Source: Populus alba
Taxonomy: Eukaryota > Streptophyta > Magnoliopsida > Malpighiales > Salicaceae
NCBI RefSeq assembly: GCF_005239225.2
Contig: NC_133295.1
Location: 2,542,001-2,606,000, forward strand
Direction of reading: 5' to 3'
DNA: 64,000 nt
Position numbers and translations under genes: made by a program. Every line of letters starts with the position of its first letter. The first letter of the stretch is position 1. The notes below the pieces were generated by a model. It made no database searches. It was not told where the DNA came from and worked only from the letters and a program-made list of their open reading frames with translations. Of this stretch, positions 26,779 through 39,790 are shown one piece after another.

Positions 26779-26904
26779 TAGTTGGAAAACATTGACCTTT
26801 TAGATTGAGGAAAACTAACTAGCCTGTCCGCCTTTCATGTCATCCTAAAAATTTCCGAAAAATTAGGCTGACAGAGTGACATGAAAAAGAAGAGCTGTTA
26901 AACC

Positions 26905-27545
26905 TGGTGAGAATATGTTGAGAAGAATGTATGGAAAAGAGGAATATTCACACCTTATGAGAATTCATTTTTTTTTTATGAATTAAATAGTTTTATCAGA
27001 CACCAATAGAAAAAAGCAGCAGAATAACGTGAAAAATATTATGATGGAAAAATTTTGCCAATAATTTTTCAAGAAAACAACGACGAAAAAATTGTTTATG
27101 CTGTTACTTCATTTAACAAGAGATAAATACTCATTATATATGCATTAATTATGGATAAATATAATAGGCTATTAAAATATTTTTTATACATAAGGGTAGG
27201 AAGAGTTACTATATTTAAAATGCAGCTGACCATGAAGGTTAAGTTTTTTTCTAGATTGAGCACATGAAAAAAACTTATTGAATGAACTCTCGTACGAGTA
27301 ACTTTTATTGGAGAAACTCCAATTAAAGGAACTCATAAGAGGAACTCTCAATTATAAACTCATTGAACAAACTTAACTCCCTTTGAAGAAACTCCCACTA
27401 AAAGAACTTATATAGGAGGAACTCCAATTAAAAGAACTCATTGGAAGAACTCTTATTCTTGAACTCGTTGAAAAAACTCAACTTCTTTTAAAGAAACTCA
27501 TATTAGAGAAACTCGATAAAAAAAACTTTTATTTGAGGAACTCAT
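26905..27545. repeat. Direct-repeat module M (copy 1)
   Basis: Starts with GTTGAGAAGAAT, then CACACCTTATGAGAATTC, TTTATCAGACAC, AACAACGACGAAAA and TAATAGGCTATT, and ends in a GAACTC-rich minisatellite. The same order recurs at 31919-32665 and 44866-45690, and in part (from ATTTAACAAGAGATAAATAC) at 41867-42300. Arrays of the ~1-kb repeat sit between successive modules. No coding sequence is evident. Confidence 0.75.
27280..27545. repeat. Degenerate GAACTC minisatellite (copy 1)
   Basis: Many imperfect repeats of about 20-30 bases built around GAACTC or GAAACTC, such as GAACTCATTGGAGGAACTC. Spacing is irregular. It forms the right end of module M and directly precedes the array leader at about 27546. 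Confidence 0.8.
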
Positions 27546-30500
27546 TATAATAGTCATCTCTAATTCCCTAGTCACTCCTTTCGTAATATGAACCAGAAAA
27601 CTTGTTACCAGAAAACTTATTACAAGAAAGCTTATGTGTTTATTATGGAGGTATCTATTTAAATATAATAAATTTCATAATTTTGATGTGTGGTGTAACA
27701 CCTTCTCAGATGGTTCAATTCAATTTTTGAATCACTTTTTTTTTAAGAGAGGGTAATTTCCAGTATCAACATGTTAATTTGAATGGGTTTGTTTACAATC
27801 AGTTTTTCTTTCTTAGTGTTTGTTATGTTGTGTTTTGATGATTGTGTTTTTTAGGAATATAAAATGAAAGTAACATTTCCGAAAACGTGTTTGATAAATG
27901 AATAATTTATGTTTTTGCTTAAAAAATACTAAATCCCATAATCAACTACTTTCTTTCAGTTTAAAGCATGAGGTAAGCTTTTATCAATATCATCATCTAC
28001 TTATTATACCAAAGAAAATATTCAATCCTTCTTTTCATTATATATGAACCATGTCAATACTCCAGTATGAGCTGCAAAAAGATTGATTTTGTAGTTCTTA
28101 GATAATAACTAGTGTAATACTATTAATTACTTCTTTGATTTCACTTTGGAAAAAATAAAAAAGAAGACAAACACAAGTGAGAAAGAGAGAATAAAATTCA
28201 TGACTCATCAAAAATAATAAATATATCACCGCATATAATTTCTCTCTCCTTCTTGTATCTATTTATTTCTTTAAAGTAAACTCTAGAAAATAATTAATAA
28301 ATTTTTATTAGTTACTTAATATCATAAAATTACTCTGACGTGCATGCAAATTAAAGTTAGTGACATGATTGCTTATAAATTCTTGCACATCTTAATACTA
28401 AATTTGTTAATTAATTAAGATATTATTTAATCAAAGAATCAATGATTTATTAATTTATATATTAATTAATAAAAATTTGATTTATTATGGTATTATTTAT
28501 TTATTTATTTTTAACCAAAACATTGAAGTTAATGCATATATCATGTATTGTTATATATGAACTCTATCTAATTTTCAAATTATGAGTTATTAATTGTACA
28601 AAAGGCAAATGAATAGTCTTTCTCTGTATTAATATAGTGTCATATCAATACTCCTAGCATGACTAGCTTGCAAATTATATTTATTATCTTGTTTGCTTGT
28701 ATATTCTTGCATATCTTGATTTTTTATAACATGTAGTGCAAATAAGATATTCTTTACTTACCATGTGAATGTTAGTACTATACAACAAGTCTTCAAAGCT
28801 ACTTCAAGAATTCTAGCTTGAAAATTAATTAAATTATCTTACCTCAAAATGGATAGATCCTTATGTTTGATATTCAATTGTCCCATTATATGATTCATTA
28901 GACTTTAAAAGATAAGATTACATAATACTTATAAACAAGTTGATCTAGACGTTCTGAAATGTCAACATTATTCATTTTCATAAGTAATGTTTTTATGGTA
29001 ATTTGTTAATAAAAATGCATCAAATTTAGATTCATTATAATCATTTTAGAATTGATTTGAATCAACTAATTAATATCAATCAAACTAATTGGAGCAAATT
29101 TCATATATTTTATTCTTATTCAATGGACTTTTGTATCATATTTCACAATAGCCTCTCTAAAACAAAAACAAAATAAAACTATGTTGCTTCACAAGCAACA
29201 AAAACTAATCAAATCTTTTATTTTTGAAGCAATTTTTTTTTTGACAAAGTATACATGAGGGAGGTAGTTGATAATAACCCGTTGATTTGAACACGGTTGT
29301 TTGAAATAGGTTTTTCCTGATTATATCTCATGTTGTGTTTGAACTGATATATTATATCTTGTTGACTTGGAATATAAAATGGAAGCACAACTAAACCTCT
29401 ATAAAATAATATTTAGGACCAAGAAAGTTTCTTAGTTAATTCAGATATTATTTAATCGATAAATTAATAAGTTATTAATTTATACATTAGTTAATAAAAA
29501 AAGTTGATTTATTAAGGTATTATTTATTTATTTTTAACCAAAACATTGAAGTTAATGCATATATCATGTATTGTTATATATGAACTCTATCTAATTTTCA
29601 AATTATGAGTTATTAATTGTACCAAAGGCAAATGAATAGTCTTTCTCTGTATTAATATAGTGTCATTTCAATACTCCTAGCATGGTCAGCTTGCAAATTA
29701 TATTTATTGACTTGTTTGCTTATATAGTCTTGGATATCTTGATTTTTTTATAACATGTGGTGCAAATAACATATTCGTTATTTGTCATGTAAATGTGAAT
29801 ACTATACAACAAGTCTTGAAAACTACTTCAAGAATTCCAACTTAAAGGTTAATTAAATTATCTTATCTCAAAATAGACATATGATTATTAATGATGTTCA
29901 ATTGTCCCATCATATGGTTCATTAGACTTTAAAAGATAAGATTGCATAATATTTATAAACGAGTTGATCTAGATGATGTGAAATGTCAACATTATTCATT
30001 CTTATAAGCAATTTTTGTGTGGTAATTTGTTCATAAAAATGCATTAAATCTAAATCCATTATAATTTTTTATAGAATTGATTTGAATCAACTAATTACCA
30101 TCAATCTCAAACTAATTATAGAAAATTTCATATTTTTTATTCTTCTTCTTCTTCAATGGACTTTGTATCATGTTTTACAATAGCCTTTCTTAATAAATAA
30201 ATAAATAAATAACTAAGTTGCTTCACAAGCAACTAACTAATCAAATCTTTTATTTTTTAATCAATTTTTTTCCTAACAAAGTATACATAAAGAGGGGTAG
30301 TTTATAATAACAACTTGTTGATTTGAACATGGTTGTCTGAAATAGTTTTTTTTCTGATTATATCTCATGTTGTGTTTGGACTGATACGCTATATTATCTT
30401 GATTTGGAATATAAAATGAAAACACAACTAAACCTCTATAAATTAATATTTTTAGGACCATAAAAGTTTGTTAGTTAATATTTAATTGATAAATTAATAA

Positions 30501-31918
30501 TTTATTAATTTATACATTAATTAATTAAACAGTTGGTTTATTAAGTTATTATTTATTTATTTTTCAAAAAATTGAAGTTAATGCATATATGATGTATTGT
30601 TATGTATGAACACTATCTAATTTCCAAATTATGAGTTATTTATTGTACCAAAAACAAATGACTATTCCTTATTTGTATTAATATTGTGTCATATCAATAC
30701 TTCTAGCATGACCAACATGAAAATTAAAGTTAGTGACTTCATTGCTTATATAGTCATATCATAAATTTTTATAATATGTGGTGCAAAAAACATATTCGTT
30801 CTTGTTATGTAAATGGTAGTACTATAGAATAAGTCTTGAAAGCTACTTTAAGAATTCTAACTTAAAAATGAATTAAATTATCTTATCTAAAAATAAATAG
30901 ATGTTATTTGATGATGTTCAATTGTCTTATCATATAGTCTATTAGACTTTAAAAGATAAGATTAGCTATTACTCATAACGAGTTGACCTATCTAGACGAT
31001 GCGAAATATCAACATCATTCATTCTCATAAGCAATGTTTTTGTAGTAATTTATTCATAAAAATATATCAAATTTAGATCCATTATAATATTTTTAGAATT
31101 GATTTGAATTAACTAATTACCATCAATCTCAAATTAATTGGAGCAAATTTCATATATTTTCTTCTTCTTTTTCTTCAATGGACTTTGTATCATATTTTAC
31201 AATAGCCTCTCCAAAACAAAACAAAAAAAAAAAAAACAAAAAAACTATGTTGCTTCACAAGCAACTAAAATTAATCAAATTTTTTGTTTTGAATCAATTT
31301 TTTCTTATGATGTATACATAAAGAGGGGATAGTTAATGATAACTACTAGTTGATTTGAACATGGTTGTTTGAAATAGTTTTTTCTTGATTGTATCTCACA
31401 TTGTGTTTAGACTGAAATGTTATATTGTGTTTGCTTCGAATATAAAATGAAAGAATGGCTAAACCTCTATATATTAATACTTTTAGGACCATGAATTTTT
31501 TTAGTTAATCGTGATATTATTTAATCAATGAACTAATATTTTTTTTTTTAACTTATACATTAATTAATAAAAATTTGATTTATTAAGGTATTATTTATTT
31601 ATTTATTTCCAAAACATTGAGGTTATTGCATATATAATGTATTTTTATATATGAAAACTATCTAATTTTAAAATTACGAATTATTTATTATACCAAAGGT
31701 AAATGATTTGTCATTGTCTGTATTAATATTGTGTTATATCAATACTTTTAGAATAGCCCGCATGCAAATTACAGTTAGTGACTTGATTGCTTATATAGTT
31801 TTGCATATCATAATTTCTTATAACATGTGGTGAAAATAACATATTTGTTACTTGCCATGTAAATGTTAGTACTATAAAAGAAGTCTTTAAAGCTACTTCA
31901 AGAATTTCAACTTAAAAG
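27546..31918. repeat. ~1-kb tandem repeat array B
   Basis: A leader (TTCCCTAGTCACTCCTTTCG) is followed by four units. Unit marker AATGCATATA or a variant lies at 28531, 29553, 30580 and 31625, giving periods of 1022, 1027 and 1045 bases. Each unit carries CTAGCATGGCC, GCTACTTCAAGAATT, CTTTGTATCATATTTTACAA and GTTGCTTCACAAGCAAC in the same order. Copies are perhaps 80-90% identical. All reading frames are closed by stops. The array is too long-period and too few-copied to be a typical centromeric satellite. Confidence 0.88.
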
Positions 31919-32665
31919 TATGTTGAGAAGAATATATGAAAAAACAAAACAAAAACAGAATCGTCACACCTTATAAGAATTCTTTTTTTTAATAAATTAA
32001 CTAGTTTATCAGACACTATTATAAAGTTAGAAAAAAGTAGAAGAATTACATATAAAAAATATTTTGTTGTTGTTTACTGATGAAAAGTATGACATAAAAT
32101 TTTTGTTAGTAAATTTCAACGAAAACAACAACGGAAACTTTATAATGAGGAATAAATATAATAGGCTATTGAAAGATTTTATATACACCTAGGGGTGTAC
32201 GAAGAGTTATTAGATTCAAAATATAGTTGAGCCCACAGGAGAAACTCATGGGAGAAATGCTTATATGAGGAGCTTTCATTGAAGAAACTCATTGGAGAAA
32301 CTCTTATTGGAGGAATTCTTATTCTCGAACTCACTAGAGAAACTCAACTCTATTTGAAGAAACTCCTAATAAAGGAACTTTTAATTGAAGAAACTCATTT
32401 GAAAAAATCTCATTTTAGAACTTGATAAGAGGAACTCAACTTCCATTAAAGAGACTCACTTTTAAAAAACTCTCATATGAGAAACTAAACTTTATTTGGA
32501 GGAACTCCTATTGAAAGAACTCTTTCTCAAAGCTGAGCCCATAAGAGATGTTCTTTTTTACCAAGTCTATGGCGTTGAGCTCTTCCCCAAGGTTGAGCTC
32601 ATAAGGGTTGAGCTATTTTTCTTTGTCATAGCATTAGACCTATGCATTTTGTCTAAGACCATAAT
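31919..32665. repeat. Direct-repeat module M with minisatellite (copy 2)
   Basis: Same order of landmarks as at 26905: GTTGAGAAGAAT, CACACCTTATAAGAATTC, TTTATCAGACAC, AATATAATAGGCTATTG, CCTAGGGGTGTA, then GAACTC-type repeats from about 32235 to 32560. The GGCGTTGAGCTCTTCCCCAA segment near 32570 is shared only with the copy at 44866. Confidence 0.78.
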
Positions 32666-35600
32666 TTGTTTAATATTTGAAGTTTTTTAAGCTCGTTAAA
32701 TTTAGATTTATTAAAAACCAAAAAGAGTTTTGTTCATCCAAAGAGCAAATCAACAATTCTAAATAAAATAGCACAAGATAAACGATTTCAACCATTAAAA
32801 AACTCTCACTAATGATGTAATGTTTATAAAAGTATTTTTCAATTCTTCCCCTTATATTTTTTTCTCCCAAAAATGCATAAGAATATGGGTGTTTACAGGA
32901 GTTTCGACTAACTAGCTGTTTTTTTATATATAAAAATAGTCGTACATAAAATGTTATCAAAATGATCTGCAAGATTGGCCGCCAAATTCTTCTTAACCAA
33001 CTCTAAACTCAACTAGGCAAATTCTTGGCCAACTTGGCCATGGATCCTATTGTTCAGCTGGTTCCTTGGATTATGCTTATGATCAAAACTTGATTATTAT
33101 TTTTTTCAGAAATCTATATCCAACAATCTTTGAAGAAGTATGCCTAAATAAAGACTTGATCACATATTGGATTACTAAAACTGAAATAGAATGCCATACA
33201 ATCTTTTTAGGACGGAAGAAGTATATACTTATATGTGTAAAATAGTATGGTTTCAAAAATTCATAGTTTTAAAATTATTGAAGGAAAGAGTAAGGGAAAG
33301 AGAAAACGTCAAAAAAGAGAGAATTATTTATTTATTTTTATTATTGGACCTAGACGAACCCAAGACTTTCTCCGTAGAAAGGAAGACAAGGATATATGTT
33401 AGTTTAGCTACAAATTCATTGGCAACTTCTTAGTTTTATTGACGTTACAATTATGTGATATTTTTTGTCGCAGATTTATTGACGTTGCAATTAATTAATA
33501 TTATTTATTGCATGAGATATTTGAGCGAATTTTAAAAAGTAAAATATATATATATAAAAAAATTGTTTTCTAGTATTTAAAATAATTAGAATATATAATA
33601 CTAGCATCTCAGAGAATCTAACATATGATAAAAATTACTCTAAGATATCCTATATAATAATGTAATTACTGTGTGTTTGCTAACTTAAAAAGATCAAGTT
33701 AGCTTTCATATTAAGTTATCTAAATTGTTATATTTGACAAAAAAAAAACTTGTCAATCTTAGAAATAATGGTTTTTTATTTAGACCTTAGAAAGGCACAA
33801 ACTTCACTTATAAACAACATTGGATTTTGGACGGTGGTGAATTATAGAATTGGGCTTCAGTCTATTTCGTTTTATTGAACTTAAATGGGCTTGAAATTCC
33901 CTACCTCAGCACTCAGCAGGTTTGAAGAGATGTTTGAGAATATAATTATAATTATTTTTTTAAAATATTTTATATTTAAAAATACATTAAAATAATATAT
34001 ATTTTTATTTTTTAAAAATTATTTTTAATATCATCATATCAAAATTATTTAAAAACACCAAAAAAATATTAATTTAAAACAAAAAAAAAAAAAATTTAAT
34101 TTTTTTTCAAAAACATTTTAAAATATAAAAATAATTTGTGCTAAGAATGGTAGAATTGACACAACCCAACTTCGTTCTCTTATGGGAAGAATAAAAAACT
34201 TGTTTTCAAAAAAAAAAAATTTAATAAACATGCTTAAGCAAACTCAAAACACATCAAAAATTTTAAATAAATAAAATAAAACTCTCCTTAATATTAAAAT
34301 ATATTGAATAAAAAAGTAACATTGACAAGCCTCTCAATATTAATCTAAAAAAAAAATATAGTCACCCTAATGTGAATAATTAAGAAGCAACAATTAAAAA
34401 AATTATTTAAATAAAATATTTAATAGGAACATTTAAGATCAAATTAAAAGTAAGATTTGGGTTAAAACTTTATTGGAATTCAATTTCAACATATATTATT
34501 TAATTTAAAGTAATAACATGATTTAAATAAATTATAAGTTAATGAGAAATTGATCTAAAAAATCCTAGGTTGACATGTTTTAGTGAACTGAAAACCTCTC
34601 AAGAACTTTATTCTATATTAAAAAAAAAAAAAACAAAACTTTTATGATATTTATAAAAGGGGTTGTTGAAAACTTAAATTTGAACCTAAAAAGCACTCAA
34701 GATTTTAGAGAAGAGAGGTTCTATGTAAAGTGAGTTTTAGACTTTTAATTTTAAATGCACGCGCTTGTCAAGCCGGATCTAAGCATGAGTTTATTGTAAA
34801 ATAATATTTTGGGTCACAAAAAATTATATTTTGCTAGCAAAAATTTGGATTTGGATCTAGCCCATAAAGAATTAATTATTCTTCTAGCTTATTGTTTGTC
34901 CAATTCATCCCATGAATTTTCCAAAAGCATTTCAAGCAAATTTGAACAGTTTTTTTCAACTTAAAAAATTCAAATTTATGACTACTATATTCAAATTTAA
35001 TTCTTGTTTCATGCTAGGTAATCAAATATTGAATAGTGAGAATTAATTCTTTAACCTTTTAGCTTTCAAAATTTACTATAAAAAAGGAGGTAAATAAAGA
35101 GTTTAAATAATGTTTTTTAGATTTTTATATGCTCTTCTCACCTTATTTTTAGTACTGTTTTTCTTCCCCTTTTATACTTTGGTTTTACTCCCAACAAATC
35201 TAGAGCTTTATTGAAATATAATTGAGTCTTTTTTATTTTGGTTCAAAAATCTTGATTTGAAAGTGCATCAAAACAAAGATGTTGTGGTCTATTTTTAATG
35301 GCACAACCCTTTTAAAGCACAAACCACACCTCACAAAAACAAAAAAAAATACATACTTTTTTATATGGGTCGCCAAAAAAAAACCAACAACACCTTTAAA
35401 TCAAACACCCAAATAGTGTTGTTGAAATCTTAAAATACATATTACAAATATTCTAATTACATAGAAATAAGTAATAAAGTTTTAAAAATAAAGAATTTAT
35501 CTTTTACAACAACAAAAGTTTTATTCATTTAAAGTGCATCAACAAATAAGTGCCCTTCATTAATTATTTTAATTTAAACTTTGTTGTTTTTGTTATTAGC

Positions 35601-35820
35601 ATGCATGTTAGGATTTTGATCTTATATATATTGCAAGTTTGAATATATGCTTATTATGCATGTTTGTATTTTTTTTTCTTATATTTATATTAAAATTATG
35701 TTTACCATGAGTTGTTATTTTATATATTTATATATTTAAACTCATATAAATTCTAATTTTTTTTTTTAAATATATTTTTATATTTAATATATTTTATTAT
35801 AATAAATTAAAAATCTTTAC
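32666..35820. other. AT-rich DNA in block 1, moderately similar to 45690-48840
   Basis: No gene recognised. A stretch near 32960-33060 has a counterpart near 45975-46090 in block 2; there a minus-strand frame is open for 68 codons, while here it is broken by stops. A MITE-like AT-rich repeat lies at about 33930-34140. Identity to block 2 is roughly 85-90% by eye here and rises sharply from about 35630. Confidence 0.55.
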
Positions 35821-36469
35821 TCAGCGTAAAAATTGAAGAAACAGCTTGATAGGCTTATCGAACCACCTTCGAACAGTTAGATCTAGACACTCGAATCAAA
35901 ACAAACCACGTGTTTGATGATAACGAGGAGCTATCAGCGGCATTATATATATGTGGAAGCAACGCATGTTATGGAGAAGGCATTAGAGAAAGACCTCCAA
36001 TGTTATTTCTCCTCTCTGTCTTCTTTCACCCTAAGACCTCCAAGGTTTATTTCTCCTCTCTATCTTCTTCACCTTCTAAAATGTCTTCATTCAATATGTT
36101 GCAATCTATTTGATGTCAGTTCAACTTTTAATTATTTTAACTGAATCACCCATTTATGGCCCAATAACCCTTTTCTTCCTTTGTTTAAATACCGTATGCA
36201 TAAGCTCATACCTATGCTGAGAAAAAACAAGAACAATTTTCGAGTTGCAGAATGGTTAATATTAAACTCCAAATGACTTGGCCGGTTCGGAATTAAGTAT
36301 CATGCATGACCTCATTACCATACAGATAAAATTCAAATCACTGCGTTTGATTGGAAAACCATGGATTATTCATACAATAATGAATTTTTTGCTCTATTTT
36401 CTGCTCAGTATTTCCTTTTGTTTTCTACATGCATGGATATTCCTTGATTGAGCCATATATGCACAGGTT

Positions 36470-36733
36470 CCCGTTGAGAGCTCTTAATTCTGGACAAACA
36501 GCTTGCTCTTGTGCTATTCGCCTGGGAAAGTAACGACCTTAGTTTCTGCAGTTGGGGATTTGAAGAAGAGTCCGGATAGCTCTGCCTCTACTTTCGGTTG
36601 TGCCCTCAAAGGTTCGGGTCCTGTCACTAAAATCATTCAATATGTTAGTCTTCCTGATTTGGGTGATATCAACCCCTCAAATCTTTTTTGTCTTACTAAC
36701 ATTGTTTTTACCGTGGAGTCCAGCCGGCAATGA
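36470..36733 (+). other. Unidentified ORF conserved between the two blocks
   Basis: From 36470 a frame reads ALNSGQTACSCAIRLGK then a stop. The frame from 36503, shifted relative to the first, runs 76 codons through LVSAVGDLKKSPDSS and FGCALKGSG and ends in VESSRQ. The copy in block 2 (49493-49749) has a stop in the middle of the same frame. It lies about 340 bases upstream of the DUF247 start in both blocks. I do not recognise a family. It may be a gene fragment or part of the DUF247 transcript leader. Confidence 0.3.
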
Positions 36734-37068
36734 AATGGTGTAATTTCTTTTTTCTTTAATGATGCTAGCTAGCTATTCAAAAAAGAAAAAGAAAAAAATG
36801 ACTTGAAGCTAGCAGATGCACTAGAAAAAACAAACCAGCCAAGAAAACCAAATAAGAGACAAAATAAATGGGTCCCAAATAACAAATTAAGGCGTCCGGG
36901 AAAATGAACATCAAACAAAATTAGGAGTAATTCCTAGCAATAATTAGGATGGGTCAGGTTGGGGGCAAGTTTTCAACCCGGAAGATTCTATTGTGGAGTT
37001 CAAATACTTAAAAATAGGGAGTAGGGTTTTTTTTTTTTTTTTTTTAAATTGATCGATTCCCTTGGGTA

Positions 37069-38622
37069 ATGACAGACATTTATTGTCATTTGAGCAGTGA
37101 AATTAGACAGATGGCCAGTGGCAGTGGTTCAGCGAGCACTTCAATTGATATTGAAGGGCTTTTGAAGGAAGTTCCAGATAGCATGCAAACGACCTTGCCG
37201 GAAGAAATGTGTATCTACCATGTTCCGGTAAACATTCGTCAAGTAAATAAAGATGCCTATACCCCTCAGGTGATTTGTATAGGCCCAATTCACCAAAAGA
37301 TTGAAAACCAAGTTATGAAAGAACTGAAGCGAATATATTTCAGACAATTCCTTGACAGACTGCGCGTCGTGGAAGAAGGGAAACTTGTGGAGACACTTGT
37401 GAAGACCATTACACGTTGTGTAGATAAAATCCGCAATTGTTATGAAGATGCTGCATTTGAACCTCGCAAGGATCCAAAGGGTTGTGAAGTTGAAATCCTC
37501 GATTGTTCTGAAGATGATTCTTCTAAACTTTGCGAGGATCAAAAGGAGTTTTGTAAGATGATTCTATGGGATGCTGTATTCATTTTTGAGCTCTTCTTGA
37601 AGCATAGAGAATTAAAGGAAGACAAAAAATCTCAAGGCAAAAAAGATACAGAGGAATACCAGGAGAAATACAAGTACGATTATATAATAGCTAAACCCTG
37701 GCTGAGAGCTGCTATTCGACGGGACCTGATATTACTCGAAAATCAGCTGCCGTTCTGGATTCTTGATGATTTATATGGTATTGTCTCCAAATACATTATA
37801 ACTGGTTGCTCTTGTCCACCTGAAACCGATAAAACCTGTTGCTCTTGTCTACCTAAAACCGATTGCTGTTGTCCATGTATAACTTTCCCGGCACTTGCTC
37901 GCACGTTCTTTAAGAAGTACAACAAGAGCAACAACAACACCAGTCCTGAGAAACCATTACATTTCACTGATCTGGTAAGATCTTTTTTTCTTCCCAAAGA
38001 AACCAGTCCTGAGAAACCATTACATTTCACTGATCCGGTAAGATGTTGTTTGCTTCCCAAAAAACCAAGCACACGAATTGAACTACGAGCAACTAGGCTG
38101 GACCAAGCAGGAGTAAAGTTCATGCCAAAGGCAGATGAATACTTAATTAAGATAAGATCATGGACGGAAGATGATTCTATCAAGAAAGGTGAGCTACATG
38201 TTCCAACCCTTAAGATTGACGATCATACTGATTGTATCTTTCGAAACCTGATGGCGCTGGAGCAGTGTCATTATCCTTATGAAGCGTTCATCCGCGGGTA
38301 TGTTATATTCTTGGATTGTCTTGTGGATAGCAAAGAAGATGTAGATTTGCTCATTAAAAATGAAGTTATTGTTAATAAGCTTGGAGAAAGTGATGATGTG
38401 GCTAAGCTGATTAACAAACTTTGCAAAGAAATCACAGAAGTCTCTTCGCTTTATGACAATACGGCCAAAGGGTTAAATGATTACTATGAAAGCTGGTATA
38501 ACAATTGGAAGACCTACCTCAGAAGACAGTATTTCAAGAATGTTTGGGTAGGCACTGGAACCGTTGTTGGATTTCTCGTCGTGGTCAGCACTTTGGGAAG
38601 CTTTGTTCAATCTTTTTTTTAG
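37069..38622 (+). CDS. DUF247 membrane-anchored protein, intact copy 1
   Basis: A single open frame of 517 residues, typical of plant DUF247 (PF03140) proteins, which are usually intronless and 400-550 residues. Family marks: CIYHVP (48-53), YTPQVICIGPIH (64-75), WDAVFIFELF (167-176), RRDLILLENQLPF (217-229), RNLMALEQC (392-400), DVDLLIKN and NKLGESDDVA (434-445), the YFKNVW motif (488-493) and a C-terminal hydrophobic helix (494-515) that should anchor it in a membrane. A Cys-rich insert (247-270) and a 21-residue tandem repeat (291-332) lie in the variable middle region. The start could be Met1 or Met15 (37111); both blocks keep both. Biochemical function is unknown; in grasses DUF247 genes are self-incompatibility determinants, but that role cannot be inferred here. 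Confidence 0.93.
   Translation: MTDIYCHLSSEIRQMASGSGSASTSIDIEGLLKEVPDSMQTTLPEEMCIYHVPVNIRQVNKDAYTPQVICIGPIHQKIENQVMKELKRIYFRQFLDRLRVVEEGKLVETLVKTITRCVDKIRNCYEDAAFEPRKDPKGCEVEILDCSEDDSSKLCEDQKEFCKMILWDAVFIFELFLKHRELKEDKKSQGKKDTEEYQEKYKYDYIIAKPWLRAAIRRDLILLENQLPFWILDDLYGIVSKYIITGCSCPPETDKTCCSCLPKTDCCCPCITFPALARTFFKKYNKSNNNTSPEKPLHFTDLVRSFFLPKETSPEKPLHFTDPVRCCLLPKKPSTRIELRATRLDQAGVKFMPKADEYLIKIRSWTEDDSIKKGELHVPTLKIDDHTDCIFRNLMALEQCHYPYEAFIRGYVIFLDCLVDSKEDVDLLIKNEVIVNKLGESDDVAKLINKLCKEITEVSSLYDNTAKGLNDYYESWYNNWKTYLRRQYFKNVWVGTGTVVGFLVVVSTLGSFVQSFF
37939..38064 (+). repeat. 63-bp in-frame tandem duplication in DUF247 copy 1
   Basis: Two copies, starting at 37939 and 38002, each encode a TSPEKPLHFTD-type segment ending in LPK. 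The copy-2 gene and the third DUF247 gene have only one HFTDLVR segment, so this is a recent duplication in this gene that kept the reading frame. Confidence 0.9.
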
Positions 38623-39790
38623 TACTCAAAGTTCGATTACTTCAGTGTCTGTAAAATTCCTCCTTTCCTTTTCTGTAGCTAATAATTTTTACTTCGCTTG
38701 TTTGATTGTAAATATGAAAGAATAATCATCAGTATTGTACTTTGTTGTAATCAACTTTAAGGAATGTAATCTAGTGTGTCTATGTATTTTTGTGTCTATC
38801 TATCTACCTATCCATTCATCAACTACTGATTATGAGATACTGATGATGGATTCCTATGTGGCGTTTGAGATCCTCCTAGATGGACAGACAAGCAGGGACG
38901 ATAAGCACACGAGCACCAGACGAGCAGCTGATAACATTGCACAAAGCGTGTGAATCACCATCGGAATATATGACGATCCTTGTCGGTGGATCTTCATCAA
39001 ATAACATTTTTCGTTGCCGGACTAGAACATGCCACCTCCAAACAACCACGAAACAGATAATACAAACATTAAACGTTCATACATGCCCAAGATTTGATAA
39101 AAAGCCATCATATCACTATGGGTCCCACGGACCAGCAGGCGGCCAAAAACTTGAAGCTCTTTAAATTCTGAATTTACAATGGTTAAATGGAAGCCTGGTT
39201 TTGTCCCAAAGATTAATGTTTTTTTGCTGCTTGTGCTTGTGCTTTTGCCAGGATTATAGCACGTAACATCCATGCTAAATTATCATTCAGAAAAAGAAAA
39301 AAAAAAAAAAAAAAACCTCACATGTATAGGACTAATATGAAGATTGCCTTCTTGAAATTATCAAGAAGCTAGTAAAACTGAGTAGACTATCCATCTTTTA
39401 TATCAAGAACTAGATGAAATTTGCACAGATTCAATGCTAGTAGACATTGGCTCGTAGAATGTGTTTAATACTTCACTCAATAAAAAAAGGTTAACTTATC
39501 AAAAGCCTCCTAACCTTTCGGTCAAACCTAACTTAACCCCAAACTTTTTAATTTTCTGATTTTGATCCCTGAAACTAACAAGTCAAGGCAATGCAAATGA
39601 AATGACTAAAGAACAAATGATATATAGGGACTATATTGAAACAAATAATAGATAGAAGAGAGTGCACTTGCAACGAGCTAAATGAGGGTAACCGGACTTC
39701 AAGCTACGCGTTGGGTGCATTCTGCATCAGGTAGTGTTTGGCTTGATGGCACAGTGGCTTTGTTTGGGTAAGAAGATTTTGTTGGTCCGA
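38623..39790. other. 3' flank of DUF247 copy 1
   Basis: Includes the likely 3' untranslated region and nearby sequence. It is almost identical to 51717-52930 in block 2, with about 6 substitutions in the first 260 bases. Short open frames here are shared by both copies but look like chance frames. An A-run occurs near 39295-39317. Confidence 0.6.

Noticed and set aside
27280..32600. CRISPR-like array of short repeats
   Set aside because: The repeats are degenerate and lack constant-length spacers, and the host is a plant; these are minisatellites.
26905..32665. Modules M as the two LTRs of one retrotransposon
   Set aside because: They lack TG...CA ends, there is no primer site or polypurine tract beside them, the interior has no gag or pol, and the same module recurs beside array C.
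37141..38183. Long antisense ORFs over the DUF247 genes
   Set aside because: They are mirror frames of a clear DUF247 coding sequence, carry no family pattern, and are not conserved as proteins beyond what the sense strand forces.
38735..39164. Small ORFs after the DUF247 stop that recur in both blocks
   Set aside because: They are kept only because the whole flank is nearly identical; they show no domain, and the longest in block 1 loses its end in block 2.
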